A stretch of 64,000 nt of DNA. Origin: Streptomyces sp. 378 (GTDB taxonomy: Bacteria > Actinomycetota > Actinomycetes > Streptomycetales > Streptomycetaceae). Position 1 is the first letter of the stretch. Each line of letters opens with the position of its first letter. Of this stretch, positions 17,285-23,938 are shown piece after piece. The translations under genes and the position numbers were made by a program. The notes beneath the pieces were generated by a model. It ran no database searches. It saw only the letters and a list, made by a program, of their open reading frames with translations, and was not told where the DNA came from. The stretch covers positions 104,042 through 168,041 of the forward strand of contig NZ_JASKMS010000021.1 in the NCBI RefSeq assembly GCF_030124145.1, written 5' to 3'.

Positions 17285-18295
17285 ATGCGAATCAGCGTGG
17301 TGGACGTGGGATCGAACACGGTCAGACTGGTGGTCGCGGACGCGGCGGGCGGAGTGCCGCTGCCCGTGCACACCGCCAAGTGGCGGCTCAGACTGTCCGA
17401 GCAGGTCACACCGGGGGGACCCATCCCGGAGCAGGCCGTGGGGCAACTCGTCGACGCGGTGGCCCAGGCGAGCAAAACCGCCGCCAAGTGGGGCGCGGCG
17501 GGCCCGCTGGCGTTCGCGACCGCCGTGGTGCGCAACGCGCCGAACCGGCACGAGGTGCTGCACACCGTCCGGGCCCGCACGGGCGTCGACCTGTGCACTC
17601 TGCCGGGCGAGGTCGAGGCCGAGCTGACGTTCCTCGGGGCCCGGCGCTGGATGGGCTGGCGCTCGGGCCCGCTCGCCCTGTTCGATGTCGGCGGCGGCAC
17701 CCTCGAAGTCGCTTTCGGGCGCGGCCGACTGCCCGACTTCGTGGCGTCACTGCCGCTGGGTGCGCGGCGGCTGACGCACGAGTTCTTCGAGGACGGGGAC
17801 CCGCCCTCGCCGGAGCGGGTGCGGGCCCTGCGCCGCAAGGTCCGCCATCAGCTGCGGGACGTCGCGGCACGCGTCCGCTGGGAGGGCCCGCGCACCGCGG
17901 TGGCCACCTCCCGCACCTTCCAGCAGCTGGGGCGGCTGTGCGGCGCGGCACCCGGGCGGCACGGCCCGTTCGTGGACCGGCAGATGCGCCGCTCGGACCT
18001 GCGGGCGGCGATCACGCAGCTGGCCGCCCTGCCCGCCGCCGAACGCGCGCATCTGCCCGGCATCTCCGCACCGCGCGCCGCGCAGAGCCTGGCGGGAGCG
18101 GTGGTCGGGCACACCGCGCTGAAGCTGACCGGGATCAAGGCCGTCACGGTCTGTCCCTGGGCGATCCGTGAGGGCGTGCTGTTGCGCCACATCGAGGACG
18201 GCCCCTCCTGGTGGGCGGAGGTCGTCCGCCGCAGCGAGGAGGCGGCCCCCGCGGACCCGGTGCCGCTGCGCATCGCCTCCTCCGCCACCAGCTGA
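17285..18295 (+). CDS. Ppx/GppA-family phosphatase
   Basis: A 336-aa member of the exopolyphosphatase/pppGpp phosphohydrolase family (ASKHA fold). Phosphate-loop motifs are VVDVGSNTVRLVV (residues 5-17) and LFDVGGGTLEVAFG (about 136-149), and the C-terminal part has AREGVLL-like WAIREGVLLRHI. It is short, lacking the C-terminal HD domain of E. coli Ppx/GppA, as is normal in actinomycetes. The open frame runs far upstream inside the ABC gene in another frame, but the ATG at 17285 is the first start that fits the family. It is 287 bp from the exporter genes and probably separate from them. It hydrolyses polyphosphate or pppGpp; which one cannot be told. Confidence 0.92.
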   Translation: MRISVVDVGSNTVRLVVADAAGGVPLPVHTAKWRLRLSEQVTPGGPIPEQAVGQLVDAVAQASKTAAKWGAAGPLAFATAVVRNAPNRHEVLHTVRARTGVDLCTLPGEVEAELTFLGARRWMGWRSGPLALFDVGGGTLEVAFGRGRLPDFVASLPLGARRLTHEFFEDGDPPSPERVRALRRKVRHQLRDVAARVRWEGPRTAVATSRTFQQLGRLCGAAPGRHGPFVDRQMRRSDLRAAITQLAALPAAERAHLPGISAPRAAQSLAGAVVGHTALKLTGIKAVTVCPWAIREGVLLRHIEDGPSWWAEVVRRSEEAAPADPVPLRIASSATS

Positions 18296-18347
18296 ACACC
18301 CACCCCGCCATGAGCGGGGACGTACCGAACGCAGGAAGGAGACCGCC

Positions 18348-18548
18348 GTGTCCGAGCACAAGGATCACGACCGGGACGAGGACCAGCACACCACGCCGCC
18401 CGCGACGGCGCTCGAAGAGGTGCTGCGGGAGGTCGAGGAGGCCGAGACCCGCACCCGGGACTCCGCCGACGAACGCCGCCACCGGGGCGAGGCCGGCGAC
18501 GCCACCACCCCCAACACTCGAGCGCAGGAGCAGTCCCAGGGCGACTGA
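18348..18548 (+). CDS. Small acidic hydrophilic protein (66 aa), unknown function
   Basis: A 66-residue protein with a GTG start at 18348 and a good AGGAAGGAG ribosome site 7 nt upstream. The composition is highly charged (Glu, Asp, Arg, His, Thr) with a central heptad-like helix (ALEEVLREVEEAETRTRD) and no hydrophobic core, so it is probably disordered or a short coiled coil. I do not recognise a named family. It follows the Ppx/GppA gene by 52 nt on the same strand and may be cotranscribed with it. Confidence 0.65.
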   Translation: MSEHKDHDRDEDQHTTPPATALEEVLREVEEAETRTRDSADERRHRGEAGDATTPNTRAQEQSQGD

Positions 18549-18720
18549 GCGACTGAGGGGGCCGGTCCCGGCCGCCGTGCGCAACGGACACCGCGCGGGA
18601 GGTCCCGCACCCCGTCGGGCGCGCTCGCGCATCAGGCCCGGGCCACCGGAGGCGGCCCGGGCGGCTGTGCCCGCACGACGGGGCGGGTGACCTTCGCCGC
18701 CGGGCGGGTACCCGGCGCGC

Positions 18721-19728
18721 ATGGAGCACGAAGGACCACGACTGCCCACCCCGCGCGGCCCGCTGAGCAGGGGTGTGGACGCCCATCTGCGGGGCGCGGG
18801 CCGGCTGCCCCGCCCGGAGGACGTCGCCCGGGCCGAGGTGTACGGCGACGACCTCCAGCTCGCGCTGTACCTCTGCTACGAGCTGCACTACCGCGGCTTC
18901 GCGGACGTACCCCCCGAGCGCGAGTGGGACCCCGACCTGCTGCGCGTCCGCGCGGCCATGGAACACCGCTTCCTGTCGGCGCTGCGCACCGACGCACACG
19001 TCCACGACACCGTGGACGAGGCACTGGCCGACCTGCTGGTCGAGCCCGTCGACGGCACCGGCGTCAGCCATTTCCTGCGCGACGAGGGCGAACTGTGGCA
19101 GCTGCGCGAGTACGCGGCACAGCGCTCCCTGTACCACCTCAAGGAGGCGGACCCGCACGCCTGGGTGCTGCCGCGGCTGTACGGCCGGGCGAAGGCGGGG
19201 ATGGCGGCGGTGGAGTTCGACGAGTGGGGCGGCGGCCGCGCGGACCGCGTGCACGCTGCCCTGTTCGCCGACCTGATGACGGACCTGGGCCTGGACACCA
19301 CGTACGGCCGCTATCTCGACGCCTCGTCCGCCGAGGCCCTGACGACGGTGAACATGATGTCCCTCTTCGGGTTGCACCGGGCCCTCCGGGGCGCCCTGGT
19401 CGGTCACTTCGCGACGGTGGAGATCACCTCGTCACCGGGTTCGCGGCGGCTCGCCGAGGCGATGCGCCGCACGGGCGCCGGCCCCGCCGCCGAGCACTTC
19501 TACGACGAGCACGTCGAGGCGGACGCCGTCCACGAGCAGGTGGTGCGTCACGACGTCATCGGCGGGCTCCTGGAAGAGGAGCCGCATCTCGCCGCGGACG
19601 TCGCCTTCGGCATCGACGCCACCGAATTCGTCGAGGAACGCTTCGGCACCCGGCTGCTCGCGGACTGGCGTGCGTCACGTTCGTCACTGCGTGAACCGCT
19701 GGCTCGGGAAGCTACTCATATCTCCTGA
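18721..19728 (+). CDS. Iron-containing redox enzyme family protein (haem-oxygenase-like diiron fold)
   Basis: A 335-aa, largely helical, soluble protein of the haem-oxygenase-like diiron oxidase/oxygenase (HDO) superfamily. Conserved-looking acidic/His positions expected of metal ligands occur in YLCYELHYRGF, AEFDEWGGG-like VEFDEWGGGRAD, and the C-terminal helix AEHFYDEHVEADAVHEQ (about 258-275). Known members of the superfamily perform N-oxidation, desaturation or C-C cleavage. This branch is widespread in actinomycetes, but I know of no assigned reaction. The ATG at 18721 is used. It is followed by a HemK2-like methyltransferase (gap 21 nt) and a CDGSH protein, an arrangement that suggests an Fe/S or redox-linked job. 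The membership call is firm; the function is open. Confidence 0.85.
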   Translation: MEHEGPRLPTPRGPLSRGVDAHLRGAGRLPRPEDVARAEVYGDDLQLALYLCYELHYRGFADVPPEREWDPDLLRVRAAMEHRFLSALRTDAHVHDTVDEALADLLVEPVDGTGVSHFLRDEGELWQLREYAAQRSLYHLKEADPHAWVLPRLYGRAKAGMAAVEFDEWGGGRADRVHAALFADLMTDLGLDTTYGRYLDASSAEALTTVNMMSLFGLHRALRGALVGHFATVEITSSPGSRRLAEAMRRTGAGPAAEHFYDEHVEADAVHEQVVRHDVIGGLLEEEPHLAADVAFGIDATEFVEERFGTRLLADWRASRSSLREPLAREATHIS

Positions 19729-19749
19729 TGGCCGGGGTACCCGGCGTCT

Positions 19750-20406
19750 GTGATTGCACTGGTACCCCCGGGCGTGTACGCCCCGCAGGAAGACACCGAG
19801 CTGCTGGCCGGTGCCCTGTCAGACGAGCCGTTGCCCCCTGGCGCGGAGGTCCTCGACGTGGGCACCGGCAGTGGAGCCCTGGCGCTGGAGGCCGCGCGCC
19901 GGGGCAGCCGGGTGACCGCTGTGGACGTGTCCTGGAGCGCCGTATGGGCCGCCCGGGTCAATGCCCGGCTGGCGGGGCTCCCGGTCCGCATCCGGCACGG
20001 GAATCTCTTCGACCCCGTACGCGGGAGGACCTTCGATCTGATCCTCGCCAATCCGCCGTACGTGCCGGCGCCGGACGGTCATCGCAGGCCACCGCGGGGC
20101 GCGGCCCGGGCCTGGGACGCCGGCGACGACGGACGCCTGGTCGTCGACCGGATCTGCCGTGAGGCGCCCGGCCTGCTGCGCCCGGGCGGAGTGCTGCTGC
20201 TCGTGCAGTCGGCGCTCAGCGGCCCGGACGTGACCGTCGAACAGTTGCGCGCCGCCGGTCTGAAGGCCGCGGTGACCCGTCGGCACCGGATCGAGTTCGG
20301 GCCGGTGCTGCGCGGCCGGGAACGCTGGCTGCGGGAGCGGGGGCTGCTGCCCGCCGCCGACGACAAGGAAGAGCTGGTGGTCGTCCGTGCCGAACTCCCC
20401 GTCTGA
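19750..20406 (+). CDS. HemK2/MTQ2-like SAM-dependent N5-glutamine methyltransferase
   Basis: A 218-aa class I methyltransferase. Motif I VLDVGTGSGALALE is at about 35-48, acidic motif II VTAVDVSW follows, and motif IV ANPPYVP near 100 is the NPPY signature of amino-N or glutamine methyltransferases. The short, single-domain form without the PrmC N-terminal helical domain is like archaeal/eukaryal HemK2/MTQ2. The true substrate may be a release factor or another Gln-containing protein. GTG start at 19750. Its 3' end overlaps the CDGSH gene by 20 nt, and it follows the diiron-type gene by 21 nt, so the three form an operon. Confidence 0.88.
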   Translation: MIALVPPGVYAPQEDTELLAGALSDEPLPPGAEVLDVGTGSGALALEAARRGSRVTAVDVSWSAVWAARVNARLAGLPVRIRHGNLFDPVRGRTFDLILANPPYVPAPDGHRRPPRGAARAWDAGDDGRLVVDRICREAPGLLRPGGVLLLVQSALSGPDVTVEQLRAAGLKAAVTRRHRIEFGPVLRGRERWLRERGLLPAADDKEELVVVRAELPV

Positions 20407-20593
20407 CCGGTCGGCGGCGGCGCGTCGCGTCGCCGTCCAGCGCAAGGGCCCGCTGCTGCTGGAGGGCCCGGTGGAGGTGGAGCTGGAGGACGGCTCCGTG
20501 GTCACCTCCGACCGCTTCCGCGTGGCCCTGTGCACGTGCCGCCGCAGTCGCCGCTACCCGTGGTGCGACACCAGTCATCGCGACCGGGCATGA
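20387..20593 (+). CDS. CDGSH-type iron-sulfur protein
   Basis: A 68-aa protein with one CDGSH motif: CTCRRSRRYPWCDTSH fits C-x-C-x2-S-x3-P-x-C-D-x-S-H, with Thr in place of the usual Gly. The three Cys and one His would hold a 2Fe-2S cluster with a labile His ligand, typical of small redox or cluster-transfer proteins. GTG start at 20387 inside the end of the methyltransferase gene. Last gene of the diiron/methyltransferase/CDGSH operon, followed by a 15-bp stem terminator. It may supply electrons or iron-sulfur units to the diiron protein. Confidence 0.88.
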   Translation: MPNSPSDRSAAARRVAVQRKGPLLLEGPVEVELEDGSVVTSDRFRVALCTCRRSRRYPWCDTSHRDRA

Positions 20594-20616
20594 GGCCCCG
20601 GGCGTAGCGAAACCCA

Positions 20617-20653
20617 GGAGCCGGCGGGCGGCCCCACTCCGCCCGCCGGCTCC
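20617..20653 (+). terminator. Strong hairpin terminator after the CDGSH gene
   Basis: A perfect 15-bp GC-rich stem (GGAGCCGGCGGGCGG with its complement) and a 7-nt loop lie 24 nt after the CDGSH stop and before the convergent SSI gene. Confidence 0.75.
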
Positions 20654-20757
20654 CTTGCGCGAGATCGCGCGTTCCCGTGACAACGACCCGGCTCCCCAGC
20701 CACGGCCCGCTGCGCTTCACGGACTCAGCGCGATCCCGGTCTGTGGGCCCGGCCCTC

Positions 20758-21192
20758 TCAGAAGGAGAAGACGCCGGTGCCGTAGGCGTTCTTCATGCAG
20801 TCGTTGGAAAAGGTGCGCTCATAGGAGACGCGCTGGCCCTGCCAGACTCCGTCGACGGTGACGACCACCGGGTCGTACTGCTTGGTGCACATCACGCCCT
20901 CCTTCGCCTTCAGGGCGTCGAAGTCCCCGCCGACGCCGCGCAGTTCCGCGCAGGCCGGGCCGGCCGCCGGGTGCGTGCCGGCGGGCGTCGGGGCACAGGT
21001 CAACGTGACCGCGCGTTCCGGAGTCGCTGTGTTCGCGCTCTCACCGTGGCCCACCGTGAGGACGAGGGCCGACGGGGCGTAGAGCGCGGTGGGGGCCTGA
21101 CCCGGGGCGGCGAGTGCGGCCCCGGAGAGAGGGCCGCAGACGGCGGTGGCCGTCAGGCCGAGGGTCATGGCCCAGCGCGCGGTGTTCCGCAT
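20758..21192 (-). CDS. Subtilisin-inhibitor-like (SSI family) secreted protease inhibitor
   Basis: A 144-aa secreted inhibitor. The signal peptide is residues 1-29 (MRNTARWAMTLGLTATAVCG, then cleavage after ALAA), and the mature protein begins near PGQAPTALYAPSALVLTVGH, the classic SSI N-terminus. Four Cys (66, 81, 102, 132) match the two SSI disulfides. The reactive loop reads MCTKQYDPV at 101-109, so P1 is Lys104, where the prototype SSI has Met. Known SSI proteins with Lys at P1 inhibit trypsin-like enzymes as well. The ATG at 21192 was chosen because GGAAGG lies 8 nt upstream; an in-frame ATG at 21201 lacks this spacing. Convergent with the CDGSH operon; single gene. Confidence 0.94.
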   Translation of the reverse strand: MRNTARWAMTLGLTATAVCGPLSGAALAAPGQAPTALYAPSALVLTVGHGESANTATPERAVTLTCAPTPAGTHPAAGPACAELRGVGGDFDALKAKEGVMCTKQYDPVVVTVDGVWQGQRVSYERTFSNDCMKNAYGTGVFSF

Positions 21193-21499
21193 TGTGTGCA
21201 TCCTTCCGCATTGATTACAGGGTGCGCCGGCCCGTGCTCGATCGGTGCCCGGAGCGGCGAGCGCGAGTCTGCCGAGTCCGCCGCGGAAACACACATCGAC
21301 CCCACGGGTTTCAGTAACATTGCGTATTGAATCAGTGGCGGGAAGTTACGGAATCCGCCTGGCCGAAGCCCGTAACTGGGCGGTCGTCGGGGGTACGAAG
21401 CGGCCAGATGGCCGAATTCCAGGTGTCCGTTAATCGGCCTGAAACATTCCGATTTTGCTCTCGGCCGACCACTTGGTGACCCCTTGTGTTCATGGCTCG
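21193..21499. other. Intergenic region upstream of the SSI gene with an 8-bp inverted repeat
   Basis: No gene is supported here. It is relatively AT-rich and should hold the SSI promoter. An exact inverted repeat, AGTTACGG and CCGTAACT, spans 21344-21377 with 18 nt between the arms; this may be a regulator site but the spacing is wide. Confidence 0.35.
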
Positions 21500-21870
21500 G
21501 TCGGGCGGGAGTTCCGGGAGCGCACCCGGGAGGATCGGATGGCCGTGGCCCGGGAAGCCGAGCAGCGGTTCGGCAGGAAGGTGTCCTGGGGCGTGGAGTG
21601 CGCAGGCGTCGGACGCTCTTCACACACGTGGCCCGCGCCGGTCATGACGCGGCTGCGTCAATCGGAGCGCCAGGTCCTCGACACCCCGACCACGGGCGGC
21701 GCGCCCGCAGCCGCAGCGACGCGCCGGCCCGGTGCGTGCGCCTGGTGCAACGCCACACGGACGACTGGCTCGCGGAGTCGCGCGACTCGCTCGAACACGT
21801 GCGGCGCGTCAGGGCCCGGGGTCCGGACGCCGAGCCGGACCTCACACCGCCCACGGACGGCCGGGAGTGA
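21500..21870 (+). pseudogene. Frameshifted gene with ribbon-helix-helix-like C-terminal part
   Basis: No single frame is convincing, but segments in two frames join into one sensible protein. Frame 2 gives EFRERTREDRMAVAREAEQR and FGRKVSWGVECAG. Frame 1 gives RRTLFTHVA. Frame 2 resumes with VMTRLRQSERQVLDT. Frame 1 then gives ARSRSDAPARCVRLVQRHTD and the C-terminus to the TGA at 21870. The ARSRSDAxARCVRLV piece resembles the second helix pair of ribbon-helix-helix proteins. At least three small indels are needed to restore it, so this looks like a decayed gene; sequencing error is the alternative. The start cannot be placed. No function can be named. Confidence 0.45.
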
Positions 21871-21929
21871 CCATCGCACGGACCCGGATGCGGGGGGGCG
21901 TTGTCAGACCCCTCGGCTACGCTGCCCGC

Positions 21930-22628
21930 ATGACGAACTTCGTACTGGTGGCAGGGGCATGGCTCGGGGCGTGGGCCTGGGACGAGGTGGCCGCGGAGCT
22001 GCGCACCGCCGGGCACGACGTCCACGCGCTGACGCTGTCGGGCCTCGCCGAGAAGCGCGGCACACAGCCGGCCGGGCAGCAGACGCATGTCCGGGACATC
22101 GTCGAGGAGGTGGAGCGCCTCGGCCCGCGGGACGTCGTCCTGGTCGGGCACAGCTACGCGGGCATCCCGGTCGGGCAGGCCGCCGAGCGGATCGGCGACC
22201 GGCTGCGACGGGTGGTGTTCGTCGACGCGAACGTGCCGGTGGACGGGGAGTCGTTCCTGTCGGGCTGGCCGAGCGGACACGTCCGGCAGGCCATCGCCGA
22301 CCACTCCGGGTACTGGCCACCGCTCGGCCCGGAGGACTGCGCCGGGCAGGGGCTGACGGATGAGCAGATCGCCCGCATGGTGGACGGCGCGACCCCGCAC
22401 CCCGGTGTCACGCTGACCGAACCGGCCGTCCTCGGCCGTCCCCTCGGCGAACTCCCGGCGACGTATGTGAAATGTCTCCTCGACGGGGACGAGCCGATGC
22501 CGGCGGTGGCCGCACTCCTGGAGAGCGACTCGTGGGAGCTGGTGGAGCTGGACACCGGGCACTGGCCGATGTTCTCGCAGCCACGCGCACTGGCCCGCCT
22601 GCTGCACACGGCGGCGGACCGTCCCTGA
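21930..22628 (+). CDS. Alpha/beta hydrolase (salicylate esterase/EstA-like)
   Basis: A 232-aa alpha/beta-hydrolase of the short, methyl-esterase-like type. It starts FVLVAGAWLGAWAWDEVA, has the oxyanion region at the first Gly-Ala-Trp, the nucleophile elbow VGHSYAG with Ser75, an Asp in the VVFVDANVPVDGESF strand and the catalytic His in LDTGHWPMFSQP near the C-terminus. It has no signal peptide, so it is cytoplasmic. The frame is open upstream to 21732, but the ATG at 21930 matches the family start. Substrate unknown. It lies between the decayed gene and the lactate monooxygenase gene on the same strand, 83 nt from the latter. Confidence 0.9.
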   Translation: MTNFVLVAGAWLGAWAWDEVAAELRTAGHDVHALTLSGLAEKRGTQPAGQQTHVRDIVEEVERLGPRDVVLVGHSYAGIPVGQAAERIGDRLRRVVFVDANVPVDGESFLSGWPSGHVRQAIADHSGYWPPLGPEDCAGQGLTDEQIARMVDGATPHPGVTLTEPAVLGRPLGELPATYVKCLLDGDEPMPAVAALLESDSWELVELDTGHWPMFSQPRALARLLHTAADRP

Positions 22629-22711
22629 TCCGCCCCCCGCGCATACCGCTCGGTATCGTCGCCCGTACGGCACGGTCTCGACGAGGAGACGACGAGAGGC
22701 GGGGCGTTACG

Positions 22712-23881
22712 GTGGGCAAGCACTGGGCGGACTTCCAGTACGAGATCTATCTGAACGGGATGACGGGTGCCGTACCGCGGCTGCCCACCGATCTGACCCG
22801 GCTGGAGGAGCTGACCGAGCGGCGGCTCGGGCCCGGCCCGGTCGGCTATGTGGCGGGCAGCGCGGGCAACGGCAGTACGGCCCGGGCCAACCGGGCGGCC
22901 CTGGAGCGCCGCAGGATCGTGCCCCGCATGCTGCGGGACGTGCACGAGCGGGATCTCTCGGTCGAGGTGCTGGGCCGTGCCCTGTCCGCCCCGGTCGCGC
23001 TGGCCCCGGTGGGGGTGCTGTCGATCATGCACCCGGACGCCGAGTCCGCCGCCGCCCGGGCCGCCGCCGCGCAGGGCGTGCCCTACATCCTGTCGTCGGC
23101 GTCCAGCACTCCCCTGGAGCAGGTCGCCGAGACGATGGGCGACGCCGAGCGCTGGTTCCAGCTGTACTGGCCGAAGGACCCGGAGGTGGCCCGCAGCTTC
23201 CTGCACCGGGCGAAGGTGGCCGGGTTCAGCGTGCTGGTCGTCACCCTGGACACGCCGCTGCTGTCCTGGCGCCCGCGCGACCTCGACCAGGCGTACCTGC
23301 CGTTCCTGCACGGTGTCGGCACCGCCAACTACTTCTCGGACCCGGCCTTCCAGGCCGGTCTGGCCAAGCCGGTGCACGAGGACCCGAACGCGGCCGTGAT
23401 GCACTTCGTCGGCATGTTCTCCGACCCGGCCAAGAGCTGGCCCGACCTCGCGTTCCTGAGGGAGAACTGGGACGGCCCGATCGTCCTCAAAGGCGTCCTG
23501 CACCCGGACGACGCCCGCCTGGCCGCCGACGCCGGGATGGACGGCGTGGTCGTCTCCAACCACGGCGGCCGCCAGGTGGCCGGGGCCGTCGCGGCGGCCG
23601 ACGCGCTCCCCCGCGTGGCCGAGGCGGCCGGTGACCGGCTCACCGTCCTGTTCGACAGCGGCATCCGCACCGGCGACGACATCTTCAAGGCCCTGGCCCT
23701 CGGCGCCCGCGCGGTCCTCGTCGGCCGCCCGTACGTCTACGGCCTCGGCCTGGACGGCCGGTCCGGCGTCGAGCACGTCATCCGCTGCCTGCTCGCCGAA
23801 CTCGACCTGACGCTCGCCCTGTCGGGCCATGCGACACCGAGCACGATCGGCCCGGCCGACCTCGTCGAGGCCCCGTTCTGA
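22712..23881 (+). CDS. Lactate 2-monooxygenase (FMN-dependent alpha-hydroxy-acid oxidase family)
   Basis: A 389-aa TIM-barrel flavoenzyme that oxidises L-lactate; the monooxygenase branch releases acetate and CO2. Family marks: GPVGYVAGSAGNGSTARANR near the N-terminus, RIVPRMLRD, the FMN phosphate region ILSSASSTPLEQVAE, and the active-site signature SNHGGRQVAGAV with the catalytic His. Next comes DSGIRTGDDIFKALALGA with GRPYVYGLGL. The length and the N-terminal KHWADFQYEIYLNGM segment match actinomycete lactate 2-monooxygenases rather than lldD dehydrogenases. The GTG at 22712 is used. Convergent with the ricin-domain gene; a hairpin at 23885 ends it. Confidence 0.9.
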   Translation: MGKHWADFQYEIYLNGMTGAVPRLPTDLTRLEELTERRLGPGPVGYVAGSAGNGSTARANRAALERRRIVPRMLRDVHERDLSVEVLGRALSAPVALAPVGVLSIMHPDAESAAARAAAAQGVPYILSSASSTPLEQVAETMGDAERWFQLYWPKDPEVARSFLHRAKVAGFSVLVVTLDTPLLSWRPRDLDQAYLPFLHGVGTANYFSDPAFQAGLAKPVHEDPNAAVMHFVGMFSDPAKSWPDLAFLRENWDGPIVLKGVLHPDDARLAADAGMDGVVVSNHGGRQVAGAVAAADALPRVAEAAGDRLTVLFDSGIRTGDDIFKALALGARAVLVGRPYVYGLGLDGRSGVEHVIRCLLAELDLTLALSGHATPSTIGPADLVEAPF

Positions 23882-23884
23882 CGT

Positions 23885-23918
23885 CGGGGCCGCACGGCGT
23901 GCGCGCCGCGCGGCCCCG
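23885..23918. terminator. Hairpin terminator between convergent genes
   Basis: A 9-bp outer stem (CGGGGCCGC with GCGGCCCCG) plus an inner GGCG/CGCC stem lies 4 nt after the lactate monooxygenase stop and just before the end of the convergent ricin-domain gene. Confidence 0.6.
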
Positions 23919-23938
23919 CTCGACTCCGGGACCCGTCG

